DNA of 15,816 nt, taken from assembly GCA_964567595.1 (NCBI GenBank), contig CAZMNF010000042.1, forward strand, positions 1 through 15,816, read 5' to 3'. How positions within the stretch are numbered: the first letter of the stretch is position 1; each line of letters begins with the position of its first letter. This DNA comes from CAZMNF01 sp964567595 (lineage in GTDB: Bacteria; Bipolaricaulota; Bipolaricaulia; RBG-16-55-9). The notes under the pieces are model-generated. The model made no database searches. It worked only from the letters and a program-made list of their open reading frames with translations, and was not told the DNA's origin. Below are positions 1 to 7,250 of the stretch, one piece after another. The translations under genes and the position numbers were made by a program.

Positions 1-47
1 GACGTCCGACCTTGCCTAGCTTGCCCTTGATCCGGCACCGTCAGACG

Positions 48-1625
48 ATGACCGATACATCCCCCAACAACGTCGACACGTTCTCGCGACGCCGCGTCTT
101 TGCCGTTCTGGGGACCCATCCCGAGCCCGGCGGCTACGGCATTGCGAAATTCAGCCGCTCCGCGCGGCCCTACCAGGACTGGATCTTCGACTTGACGGCA
201 GAGGGCGCCGAGCGCTTCTACGAGACGTTCTACTTCGACTACGGGCACGCCTCCATCGCCGACCTGGCCCATCTGACGGTCGTGTTGGAGAACATTTCCA
301 TGGTGGCGGCCGAAGTGCTCTGGGACGAGTCGCTCGTGGACGGGCAGGCCAGCTCCACGCGGTATCAGGACTTCCAGAAGCGCGGCTGCCACACGCCGCC
401 CGAGATCGAGGGGACCGACCTCCAAGCCCCCTACGACGCGTTGTGCCAGCGGCTGATCGACGCCTACGGGCGCTTCCAACGACGGATCCTCGAGGCCTTC
501 ATGGCGCGCTACGCCGACGAGCGCCCGTCGGACATGGACGACGCCGCCTACGAGCGCACGCTCAACGCGCGCGCCTTCGACGTGGCGCGCTACCTGCTGC
601 CCCTGAGCATCCGGACGGGGCTCGGCCACATCCTGAGCGCCCGGACGCTGGAGCGCCAGCTCGTCAAGCTCCTCTCGCATCCCCTGGCGGAAGTCCGCGA
701 GGTCGGCGCGGAGCTCAAGCGGGCGGCCGTTGAGGAACCCGCCTTCAATCCGACGGTTGAACGCCTCCGGCCCTTGCTCGACGAACTGGAGCGTTCCTAC
801 ACAAAGGATGACGCGCGCGCGCGCGAGATCCTCGCGGAGATTCGGCGCGTGACCGGCTTCGACGCGGCCGCGACGCCGACGCTCGTCAAGTACGCCGAGC
901 CGAACGCCTATCAACAGCGGCTTCGGGCGGCCCTGTCCGAGCGGGCGTCGACGCTGGCGGCGGAGCTGGACGCCCCGGACGGCGCGCGCGGCGTCGAGCT
1001 GATCGCCCCGCACGACCCGGAGAGCGAAGCCATCTGCTCGTTGCTCTATGAGCAGCTGCCGCACTCGTACGCCCAGATCAAGCGCCGCGTCGACGACTTC
1101 AGCGACGCCGAGCGGGCCGAGATCCTGGAGCTCGTCTACGCCGACCGGGGCCGGCACGATCCGCTCCCGCGGGCGCTGTGTTCCGGCCATCAGTTGATCT
1201 TCGACGTGAGCACGGACGGTGGCGCCTGGCGCGACTTCCATCGGCATCGGCGGATGATCGAGCTAACCAAGCGCTTCCGGCCGACATATGGATACGACGT
1301 TCCCCAGGCAATCCCGGACGCCGACCTGGCGAGCGACTATGCCGCGCTGATGGACGGCGCCGGGCGACTGGCCGAGCGGATCGAGGCGAGCCATCCGGGT
1401 GTCGGCCAGTACGCGCTGCCCATGGCCTACCGGCAGCGGTCGCTGTTCAAGATGGACGCGGCGCAGCTGCACTACATCGTCGAGCTGCGCTCGCGGCCCG
1501 AGAACCACTTCTCGGTGCGCGAAACAGCCTACGATCTCTACAAGGCGTTCCGGGCGCGCTTCCCCAGGTGGGCGCGCCACATTCGGGCGTTCCCTCCAGA
1601 CGAGGAGGCGTTTTTCCAGCGGTGA
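48..1625 (+). CDS. thyX: Tandem-domain ThyX-like FAD-dependent thymidylate synthase
   Basis: The 525-residue product resembles two fused ThyX units; single-domain ThyX proteins are usually about 220-270 residues. ThyX makes dTMP from dUMP using methylene-tetrahydrofolate, FAD and NADPH in the cytoplasm. The family motif RHRx7SxRY is split here. The N-terminal half keeps the second part (STRY, residues 103-106) but has DES where RHR should be. The C-terminal half keeps RHR (399-401) but has lost the SxRY part (KRF follows). Both halves have a later AEVRE or FSVRE segment like the ThyX EIR region. I infer a composite active site built from both halves. The start is the ATG at 48; a TTG at 12 in the same frame is possible. 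No clear Shine-Dalgarno is seen for either. Family assignment is firm; activity as a synthase is likely but untested because no complete motif exists in either half. Confidence 0.85.
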   Translation: MTDTSPNNVDTFSRRRVFAVLGTHPEPGGYGIAKFSRSARPYQDWIFDLTAEGAERFYETFYFDYGHASIADLAHLTVVLENISMVAAEVLWDESLVDGQASSTRYQDFQKRGCHTPPEIEGTDLQAPYDALCQRLIDAYGRFQRRILEAFMARYADERPSDMDDAAYERTLNARAFDVARYLLPLSIRTGLGHILSARTLERQLVKLLSHPLAEVREVGAELKRAAVEEPAFNPTVERLRPLLDELERSYTKDDARAREILAEIRRVTGFDAAATPTLVKYAEPNAYQQRLRAALSERASTLAAELDAPDGARGVELIAPHDPESEAICSLLYEQLPHSYAQIKRRVDDFSDAERAEILELVYADRGRHDPLPRALCSGHQLIFDVSTDGGAWRDFHRHRRMIELTKRFRPTYGYDVPQAIPDADLASDYAALMDGAGRLAERIEASHPGVGQYALPMAYRQRSLFKMDAAQLHYIVELRSRPENHFSVRETAYDLYKAFRARFPRWARHIRAFPPDEEAFFQR

Positions 1626-1627
1626 TC

Positions 1628-1727
1628 NNNNNNNNNNNNNNNNNNNNNNNNNNNNNNNNNNNNNNNNNNNNNNNNNNNNNNNNNNNNNNNNNNNNNNNNN
1701 NNNNNNNNNNNNNNNNNNNNNNNNNNN
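1628..1727. other. Assembly gap (100 N)
   Basis: The run of N is exactly 100 bases, the usual placeholder for a scaffold join of unknown size. Between the thyX stop (1625) and the gene at 1935 the only real sequence is 1728-1934. That stretch has three CCGTT copies (1768, 1787, 1801) but no convincing promoter or coding frame. True adjacency of thyX with the rest of the window, and any thyX terminator, cannot be judged. Confidence 0.98.
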
Positions 1728-1934
1728 AGCGGATACCCGTCAACCACGGTCGGCGCCTGTCGTCCATCCGTTAATCCGCTTTCTATCCGTTGACCGGCAA
1801 CCGTTGAGCCTGAGCGGGCACAACAGTGGGGGAGTTGTCCTTGCTTCGTCCCCGCTTCGTTGGTACACATGACCGAGATCAACGGCCCGACGGCCGTCGA
1901 CCCCGTGAGCGTTAGATTCAAAGGAGCGTGAGGC

Positions 1935-2300
1935 ATGGTCACGATCACGACGCGCGCCGCCGAGATGATGCACGCCGCGTTGGAGCAGGAGAACATCACG
2001 GATTACGGACTGCGACTGGTCGCCCAGAAGGGCGGCTGTGGCTGTTCCGGGCCCGCCTACGGGCTCTTCCCCGAAGCCGAGCACGGCCCCGAGGACACCG
2101 TCGTCAGCGAGGGCAGCGTCCAGGTCTACGTGGACCCGGACAGCCTCCCGCTCGTCGACGGCGCGACGATCGACTACGTCGAGCACCCGGAGCAGGGGGC
2201 CGGGTTCACCATTCAGAACCCGAACGCCGAGGCCGAGGCCGGCGAGTGCGGCTGCAGCGACGGCGAGTGCGAGTGCGGGGGCGACTGCGGCTGCGAGTAA
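1935..2300 (+). CDS. A-type iron-sulfur carrier (IscA/HesB-like) with Cys-rich tail
   Basis: The 121-residue protein has the HesB/IscA fold pattern: an N-terminal ITTRAAEMM helix, LRLVAQKGGCGCSGPAYGL (Cys35, Cys37), a central DPDSLPLVDGATIDYV strand block and the GFTIQNPNA signature at 90-98. Family members accept and hand over Fe-S clusters through one Cys in the first motif and a CxC near the C-terminus. Here the usual short CGCGxSF end is replaced by a 17-residue tail holding three CxC pairs (Cys105/107, 112/114, 118/120), giving eight cysteines in all. The extra cysteines may hold another cluster or metal; this is inference. An AAAGGAG Shine-Dalgarno at 1920-1926 lies 8 bases before the ATG and fixes the start. 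No isc or suf partner gene is adjacent in the visible sequence. Confidence 0.88.
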   Translation: MVTITTRAAEMMHAALEQENITDYGLRLVAQKGGCGCSGPAYGLFPEAEHGPEDTVVSEGSVQVYVDPDSLPLVDGATIDYVEHPEQGAGFTIQNPNAEAEAGECGCSDGECECGGDCGCE

Positions 2301-2345
2301 GCCGCTGAACGCCGTCGGCAGCGCTCGTTATCAGAGATTCCGTGC

Positions 2346-2380
2346 GGGGCAACCCGGGTCGGGTTGCCCCGTTGTTGTTA
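2346..2380 (+). terminator. Rho-independent terminator after the IscA-like gene
   Basis: A perfect 10-bp stem (GGGGCAACCC / GGGTTGCCCC, 2346-2355 and 2361-2370) with a 5-base loop is followed by GTTGTTGTTA, a T-rich but interrupted tract. It sits 46 bases past the stop at 2300 and just beyond the fmt stop on the opposite strand. The T-rich side is on the plus strand, so it mainly serves the IscA-like gene; the same stem could also stop fmt transcripts arriving from the other side. Confidence 0.8.
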
Positions 2381-3337
2381 TTCAGGAGCCCCCGTCGGGT
2401 CCTCGCCGAACCGCTCGCCGACCTCGAGCCCGTACCCGTTGACGACGTCGATCCCGCGCATCGACTGCTTGCCGGCCGGCTGGACCTCGACGAGCTCCAG
2501 GAGCCCATCGCCCGTCTGCACGCACGGCCCCGCCTCGCCGATGCCCACGACGTCGCCCGGGTCGCCGGGGACGCGGTTCAGCTCGGCCGGGGCCACCTCC
2601 GCGACGTGGATTTTCAGCCGATCGCCGCGCCAGTGGGTGTAGGCGCCCGGCCACGGGTTGAGGCCGCGGGCCAGGTTGGCCAGCGCGGCCGCGCCCTCGG
2701 TCCAGTCGATCTCGCCCTGGGATTTCTGGATCTTGGGCGCAAAGCTCGCCCGGCTGTCGTCCTGCGGGGTCGGCTCGACGGTCCCGTCGCGCAGGCCGCG
2801 CAGCGTCTCCATGACGACGTCCGCGCCCACCTCCGCCAAGCGGGCCTCCAACGAGCCGGCCGTGTCGTCGGCGGCGATCGCCAACGAGCGCTGCCGCAGG
2901 ATCGGCCCTTCGTCGAGCCCTTCGGTCATGACGAACGTCGTCACGCCCGTCTCCGCCTCCCCGTTGATGAGGGCCCAGTGGACGGGGGCCGCTCCTCGAT
3001 ATTGAGGAAGGAGCGAGGCGTGCAGGTTGACGGGGGCCAGGTGGGGAACGGCCAAGACCTCGCGCGCCAGGATCTGCCCGTAGGCGGCGACGACGAAGGC
3101 GTCCGCGTCGAGCTCGCGCAGCTCCGCCACGGCGTCGTTGGCGCGCCGGGGCTGGCGGACGGGCAGCCCCAGGGCCAGCGCCCGGTTCTTGATCGGCGTC
3201 GGCTTGAGCTTCAGGCCGCGCCCGGCCGGCCGATCCGGCTGCGTCACCACGGCCCGGAGCTCGACCTCGTCGCTGGCGTGGAGCGCACTGAGCGTCGGTC
3301 CCCCCAGCTCGCCGGAGCCGAGGAAGACGACGGTCAG
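2378..3337 (-). CDS. fmt: Methionyl-tRNA formyltransferase
   Basis: Fmt formylates initiator Met-tRNA using 10-formyl-tetrahydrofolate. The 319-residue length fits the family. Visible motifs are TQPDRPAGRG (32-41), NLHASLLPQYRGAAPVHWALING (104-126) and TGVTTFVMTEGLDEGPIL (130-147). The catalytic triad of the family falls at Asn104, His106 and Asp142 with the expected spacing. The C-terminal tRNA-binding domain follows (GDPGDVVG and later). No ATG, GTG or TTG exists in frame near the expected N-terminus; the family's usual start falls on a CTG whose last two bases overlap the def stop (CTGA, 3337-3334), mimicking a classic ATGA coupling. I therefore choose CTG. The frame stays open upstream to an ATG at 3541, but that part is the shadow of def. 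A sequence error at the junction is the alternative. Confidence 0.9.
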   Translation of the reverse strand: MTVVFLGSGELGGPTLSALHASDEVELRAVVTQPDRPAGRGLKLKPTPIKNRALALGLPVRQPRRANDAVAELRELDADAFVVAAYGQILAREVLAVPHLAPVNLHASLLPQYRGAAPVHWALINGEAETGVTTFVMTEGLDEGPILRQRSLAIAADDTAGSLEARLAEVGADVVMETLRGLRDGTVEPTPQDDSRASFAPKIQKSQGEIDWTEGAAALANLARGLNPWPGAYTHWRGDRLKIHVAEVAPAELNRVPGDPGDVVGIGEAGPCVQTGDGLLELVEVQPAGKQSMRGIDVVNGYGLEVGERFGEDPTGAPE

Positions 3338-3864
3338 GCGGTCACGGTGCTCGATCGGTTGGACGGTGAGGGGCCCTCCTCGTTCTGGATTTTTTCGTAC
3401 TCCTTCAATACCTGCCGCCGCTTGACGCGGCCGAGGTGGTCGATGAACAGCACGCCGTTCAGGTGATCGACCTCGTGTTGCAGCACGCGGGCGAGTAGCC
3501 CCTCGGCCTCCACCCGCGTCGGCTCGCCCTCCAGGCTCCATCCCTCGACGACGGCGCGGTCGGGCCGGTCAACCTCGGCCTCGACGCCCGGGATGCTCAG
3601 GCAGCCCTCCGCGAAGGTCACGACCTCGCCGCCGGTCGCCACGACCTCCGGATTGGCGAGCACGTGGAAGTCGTCCTCGACGTCGACGACGATCAGGCGG
3701 GTCGCGACGCCGACCTGGGGGGCGGCCAGGCCGTACCCGACCCGCTTGACCAGCGTTGCCACCATCCCGTCGGCCAGCTCGCGCAGCTCGTCGTCCACGC
3801 GCTCCACCGGCTCGGCCGGCCGGCGCAAGACAGGATCCGGATGCGTCCGAATGCTCAACTCCAT
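3334..3864 (-). CDS. def: Peptide deformylase
   Basis: This 176-residue metalloenzyme removes the formyl group from nascent proteins, the step that undoes Fmt action, which explains their pairing. All three family motifs are intact: GLAAPQ at 45-50, EGCLS at 86-90 with metal ligand Cys88, and HEVDH at 130-134 with ligands His130 and His134 and catalytic Glu131. The C-terminal part (VKRRQVLKEYEKIQ) is a short charged helix. The start is the ATG at 3864, preceded by AGGGAGA at good spacing; in-frame extensions upstream lack the conserved MxxxIRxxPDPVLR opening. The stop overlaps the fmt start by 4 bases, so the two are probably translationally coupled in one mRNA starting in the def-recG gap. 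Confidence 0.96.
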   Translation of the reverse strand: MELSIRTHPDPVLRRPAEPVERVDDELRELADGMVATLVKRVGYGLAAPQVGVATRLIVVDVEDDFHVLANPEVVATGGEVVTFAEGCLSIPGVEAEVDRPDRAVVEGWSLEGEPTRVEAEGLLARVLQHEVDHLNGVLFIDHLGRVKRRQVLKEYEKIQNEEGPSPSNRSSTVTA

Positions 3865-3936
3865 GCGCCGTCTCCCTGAATATAGACCTCGATCATCCGT
3901 CGACATGTCCTTGCATCGTCCATGTGGAGTGGCCAC

Positions 3937-3944
3937 ATTATAAC
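3937..3944. promoter_or_regulatory. Overlapping divergent -10 elements (def-fmt and recG)
   Basis: On the minus strand the bases 3942-3937 read TATAAT, an exact -10 element about 73 bases before the def start. On the plus strand 3939-3944 read TATAAC, 29 bases before the recG start. Both share the central TTATAA, so RNA polymerase could bind in only one direction at a time. The -35 partners at normal spacing are weak on both sides (TCGAAC for def, TCGTCC for recG), so the call rests mainly on the -10 match in an otherwise GC-rich stretch. Confidence 0.45.
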
Positions 3945-3973
3945 GGCCCAACCCGCGAGGTTCGAGACGCAGC

Positions 3974-6433
3974 ATGGAACCGCGTTCCCCCGACGGCGAC
4001 CGAACCGCATGGCAGGAGGCGTTGGCCAACGCCCGCAAGATCGTCCAGCTGGAGCGCCGGCAGGGCTGCCGCGACGAGGTTGTCATGGGCGGCCTGGAGG
4101 CGTTCGTCGGCAACCTGCTCGAGCAGTTGCGCGCCCACGGCGCCGACCCGTCGTCGCTGGCGGACCTGAGCGAGCGCGTGGCCGCCTATGGCGACCGCTC
4201 GCCCGACGCGCGCCGCGACGCCCTCGACGAGCTGGACGACCTGCTGGTCGCGTTGGCATCGGCGCCGCCGCCCGACTCGTCCCCGTCGTCGGCGGCCCCG
4301 GATGGGACGGCCTCCGGGCCGCCCTCCGCGATGTCATCCGAGGCGGCATCCGAGACGGCATCCGAGAGGACGGCCGGGGCGTCCTCCAAGCCGGACGTGC
4401 CGCCCTTGGACAGCCCCGTCCGCTACGCCAAGGGCGTCGGCGCCCAGCGCGCGGCGACGCTCCACAAGCTGGGCATCGAGACGATCGAGGACCTGTTGCT
4501 CCACCTGCCGCGGCGTCTGGAGGATCGCCGGACGATACGCAAGGTCGGCGAGCTGCGGCCCGAGGAGCCCTGCACCGTGATCGGCCGCGTCCGGGGGGTC
4601 GAGGTGCTCACGCCGCGCAAGCATTTGGAAATTCTCAAAGCGGCCGTCCAGGACGAGACGGGGGTGCTGACGGCCGTCTGGTTCAACCAGCCCTGGCTCA
4701 AGTCCCAGATTCCGCAGGGCGAGCGGATCGCGCTCTTCGGCAAGCCGGAGCGGCAGTACGGCACCTGGCAGATGAGCAACCCCGTGTGGGAGCCCGAGGG
4801 CAAGGACCGACAGACGGGCCGGCTCGTGCCGATCTATCCGGCGACCGAGGGGATCACGCCCGCGACGCTGGGCCGGCTGATCCGCACCAACATGGCGCGC
4901 TATCGCGACGAGGTCCGCGACATCGTTCCCGACGGCGTGCGCGAGCGGCACGGGCTGCTCCCGCGCGCGGCGGCCTTGCCGTCGATCCACGAGCCGGCCG
5001 ACGAGGCGGAGTTTGAGCGCGCCCGGCGCTCGCTGGCGTTCGAGGAGTTTTTCATTTTCCAGATCGGGGTGGCGCATCGCAAGGCCAACATGGCGCAGGC
5101 GCGGGCCGCCGTTCTGGCCGCCTCGGACGCGACGATGGATCGCTTCCAGGCGACGCTGCCGTTCAAGCTGACGGCCGCGCAGGGGCGCGTGCTGGGCGAG
5201 ATTCGCCGGGATCTGGCGTCGGGCCGTCCGATGAGTCGGCTGTTGCAGGGCGACGTGGGCTCGGGCAAGACGGTCGTCGCCGCCGGCGCCGCCCATATTG
5301 CGTCACAGGCGGGAGCCCAGACGGCGCTCATGGCGCCGACGGAGATCCTGGCCCGCCAGCACTATGCCAACCTGGGGCCGTTGTTGGCGCCGCTGGGGAT
5401 GCGGGTCGCGCTCTTGCTCGGCAGCATGCCGCAGCGCGAGAAGGCCGAGGTCCGCGAGCTCGTTGAGGCGGGCGAGCTCGATCTGGTTGTCGGCACGCAC
5501 GCGCTCATCGGCGATCAGGTCGCGTTCGATCATCTGGGATTGGCCGTGATCGACGAACAGCACCGCTTCGGGGTGATGCAGCGGGCCGAATTGGAGACCA
5601 AGGGCGAGACGCCGCACGTGCTGGTCATGAGCGCGACGCCCATCCCGCGCACGATCACGCTGACCATCTACGGCCAGTTCGACGTCTCCGTCCTCGACGA
5701 GCGCCCGCACCCGTCGGACATCCGGACGTACTGGATCGCCGAGGACAAGCGCGACGACGTCTACGAGCTCGTCGCCACCGAGTTGGCCCGAGGCACGCAG
5801 GGCTACGTCGTCTACCCCCTGATTGAGGAGTCCGAGAGCCTCGACCTGCGGTCGGCAACCGAAATGAAGGAGGAGCTGGAGCGGACGCACTTCGCGGGGC
5901 TGCGCGTCGGGCTGCTGCACGGGCGCATGAGCGCCGATGAGGTGCAGGCCGTCATGGCCCAGATCCAGAACGGCGAGCTCGACGTGTTGGTGAGCACGAC
6001 GATCATCGAGGTCGGCATCGACGTGCCGGACGCGTCAGTGCTCGTCATCGAGCACGCCGATCGCTTCGGCCTGAGCCAGCTCCACCAGCTCCGCGGCCGC
6101 ATCGGGCGCCAGGGCCAGCGGGCGACCTGCTACGCCGTCGCCACCGCCCGCACGGAGGAGGCCGCGCGGCGGCTGGCGGCCTTCCGGGACACCGACGACG
6201 GCTTCGACATCGCCGAGGAGGATTTGAAAATTCGGGGGACGGGCGAGCTGTTGGGGTTCTCCCAGCACGGACTGGACACGACGTTCAAGGTGGCCGACTT
6301 GATCCGCGACCTGCCCCTGATGCAGGCGGCCCGCGAGGAGGCGGAAGCGTGGCTGGCCGCGTATCCCGAGACGCCGTTGCTGGCAGAGTTCGAGCGGCGC
6401 TTCGGCGATCGGTTCGACCTGGCGCGGGTGTGA
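3974..6433 (+). CDS. recG: ATP-dependent DNA helicase RecG
   Basis: RecG remodels stalled replication forks and Holliday junctions. The 819-residue protein carries the full superfamily-2 helicase set: Walker A GDVGSGKT (426-433), DEQHRFGV (from 527), SATPIPRT, LLHGRM, STTIIEVGIDVPDA and QLRGRIGRQGQ. An OB-fold wedge domain precedes them (about 150-340, opening with SPVRYAKGVGAQRAATLHKLGI). Typical RecG is about 690 residues; the excess is an N-terminal extension of about 145 residues, helical and charged at first, then a Ser/Ala/Pro-rich linker with a 12-base DNA repeat. N-terminal extensions are known in RecG of Thermotoga and some other lineages. The ATG at 3974 has no strong Shine-Dalgarno, but no better start is apparent. 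Confidence 0.97.
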   Translation: MEPRSPDGDRTAWQEALANARKIVQLERRQGCRDEVVMGGLEAFVGNLLEQLRAHGADPSSLADLSERVAAYGDRSPDARRDALDELDDLLVALASAPPPDSSPSSAAPDGTASGPPSAMSSEAASETASERTAGASSKPDVPPLDSPVRYAKGVGAQRAATLHKLGIETIEDLLLHLPRRLEDRRTIRKVGELRPEEPCTVIGRVRGVEVLTPRKHLEILKAAVQDETGVLTAVWFNQPWLKSQIPQGERIALFGKPERQYGTWQMSNPVWEPEGKDRQTGRLVPIYPATEGITPATLGRLIRTNMARYRDEVRDIVPDGVRERHGLLPRAAALPSIHEPADEAEFERARRSLAFEEFFIFQIGVAHRKANMAQARAAVLAASDATMDRFQATLPFKLTAAQGRVLGEIRRDLASGRPMSRLLQGDVGSGKTVVAAGAAHIASQAGAQTALMAPTEILARQHYANLGPLLAPLGMRVALLLGSMPQREKAEVRELVEAGELDLVVGTHALIGDQVAFDHLGLAVIDEQHRFGVMQRAELETKGETPHVLVMSATPIPRTITLTIYGQFDVSVLDERPHPSDIRTYWIAEDKRDDVYELVATELARGTQGYVVYPLIEESESLDLRSATEMKEELERTHFAGLRVGLLHGRMSADEVQAVMAQIQNGELDVLVSTTIIEVGIDVPDASVLVIEHADRFGLSQLHQLRGRIGRQGQRATCYAVATARTEEAARRLAAFRDTDDGFDIAEEDLKIRGTGELLGFSQHGLDTTFKVADLIRDLPLMQAAREEAEAWLAAYPETPLLAEFERRFGDRFDLARV
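4333..4369 (+). repeat. Short 12-base tandem repeat inside recG
   Basis: About three imperfect copies of a 12-base unit close to GCATCCGAGACG lie in the linker of the RecG N-terminal extension. They encode a Ser-Glu-Ala/Thr repeat (SSEAASETASERTAG). The repeat length is a multiple of three, so copy-number change would keep the frame. Confidence 0.7.
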
Positions 6434-6460
6434 GCCCCCAGTCCGGCGAAGTCGGGGGGC
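6434..6460 (+). terminator. Weak hairpin after recG
   Basis: GCCCCC (6434-6439) and GGGGGC (6455-6460) can pair directly after the recG stop, with a 15-base loop. There is no T tract behind it, so it is at best a weak or factor-assisted terminator. Confidence 0.25.
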
Positions 6461-6511
6461 GGGCGGCCGAACGAGCAGCGCAGAGGCCGTCGGTGCGGAC
6501 CTGCTCGGCTT

Positions 6512-6540
6512 TTGCCGTCGTGCGGCCATGGCGGTATGCT
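6512..6540 (+). promoter_or_regulatory. Candidate sigma-70 type promoter for the DUF433/DUF5615 pair
   Basis: TTGCCG (6512-6517) and TATGCT (6535-6540) are separated by exactly 17 bases; each matches four of six consensus positions. Transcription would start near 6547, about 33 bases before the DUF433 start. A separate promoter fits a self-contained toxin-antitoxin module. Confidence 0.5.
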
Positions 6541-6579
6541 GGTCGCGCCATTCGTCGAGACGGAGCGTGAACAGATGCC

Positions 6580-6822
6580 ATGAATGAATCCCTTCTGGAT
6601 CGCATTGCCATCGACCCGAACGTCATGACCGGGAAGCCTGTCATTCGGGGGACGCGGGTCCCCGTTGAACTGATCGTGCGCATGCTGGCGCAGGGGCTTC
6701 TGGAAGCGTCCATCCTTGAGGAATATCCTCAGCTTGAACCGGACGACATCCGGGCCGCTTTGACCTATGCGTCTCGGGTCTTGGCGCAAGAGGACGTCTT
6801 TCCTCTCGCCACCTCCGGTTAG
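6580..6822 (+). CDS. DUF433 protein, probable antitoxin
   Basis: The 80-residue protein matches the DUF433 family: DRIAIDPNVMTGKPVIRGTRVPVELIVRMLAQG in residues 7-39, then a helical part ending ALTYAS. DUF433 proteins are small helix-turn-helix-like proteins often encoded directly before a PIN-like gene and regarded as antitoxins. That is the arrangement here: the next gene starts 14 bases after this stop. The start ATG at 6580 has a GGAG at 6562-6565, somewhat far away. Expected role (inference): bind and neutralise the downstream PIN-like protein and repress the shared promoter. Confidence 0.85.
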   Translation: MNESLLDRIAIDPNVMTGKPVIRGTRVPVELIVRMLAQGLLEASILEEYPQLEPDDIRAALTYASRVLAQEDVFPLATSG

Positions 6823-6836
6823 GGTACGGCCCATCG

Positions 6837-7205
6837 ATGCGCTTCATCGTCGATGAATCCACTGGGGCAGCCGTCGTTGAGCACCTGCGCCGCGCGGGGC
6901 ACGATGTGCTCGCTGTGGCTGAGACGATGCCTCAAGCCGCCGACGACGAGATCCTGACGCGTGCGGTGGCCGATGCGCGCATCGTCGTGACCAACGACAA
7001 GGACTTCGGCGATCTCGTATACCGAAGTGGCCAAGCCCATCATGGCATCCTTCTGTTGCGACCCAGCGATGAAGATCCTTCGGCCCGCGTGCGCCTGGTT
7101 AGGACCGTCTTGGCCCAGTACGCAGATCGCTTGCCTGACGCCTTCACCGTGGCCACCGACGGCAAGATGCGCATTCGAGCTTTACGGGATCGCGACGCGG
7201 ACTGA
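6837..7205 (+). CDS. DUF5615 PIN-like protein, probable toxin
   Basis: The 122-residue protein has the DUF5615 pattern: MRFIVDES at the start (a loop with Asp and Glu like the first PIN acidic site), HLRRAGHDVLAVAETMPQAADDEIL in the middle, and IVVTNDKDFGDLVYRSGQAHHGILLLRP (about 51-78), the typical core with the conserved T-N-D-x-D-F-G. PIN-fold proteins are metal-dependent RNases, and several act as VapC-type toxins. Pairing with the DUF433 gene supports a toxin-antitoxin role. The start at 6837 has only a weak TAGGG upstream, so translation may depend on coupling to the antitoxin gene. The C-terminal 20 residues are basic. Toxicity itself is not shown by sequence. Confidence 0.85.
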   Translation: MRFIVDESTGAAVVEHLRRAGHDVLAVAETMPQAADDEILTRAVADARIVVTNDKDFGDLVYRSGQAHHGILLLRPSDEDPSARVRLVRTVLAQYADRLPDAFTVATDGKMRIRALRDRDAD

Positions 7206-7213
7206 GGACCGAC

Positions 7214-7243
7214 TTGATGTCGCCCGAGCATGGCGACTATCCT
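7214..7243 (+). promoter_or_regulatory. Candidate promoter giving a leaderless gatC mRNA
   Basis: TTGATG (7214-7219) and TATCCT (7238-7243) are 18 bases apart, four of six matches each. The -10 element ends 7 bases before the ATG at 7251, so transcription would begin at or next to the start codon. This fits the lack of a Shine-Dalgarno before gatC. Confidence 0.4.
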
Positions 7244-7250
7244 CGGAACG

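Noticed and set aside
2342..3466. Long plus-strand open frame opposite fmt
   Set aside because: It is the antisense shadow of fmt and def, which have complete family motifs; GC-rich DNA gives long open antisense frames.
3338..3541. N-terminal extension of fmt to an ATG at 3541
   Set aside because: The added 68 residues are the out-of-frame reading of def, rich in Arg, Pro and Gly, and Fmt proteins have no such extension.
3865..4113. N-terminal extension of def upstream of the ATG at 3864
   Set aside because: It would cross the divergent promoter region and the start of recG; the ATG at 3864 has a good Shine-Dalgarno and begins at the conserved family start.
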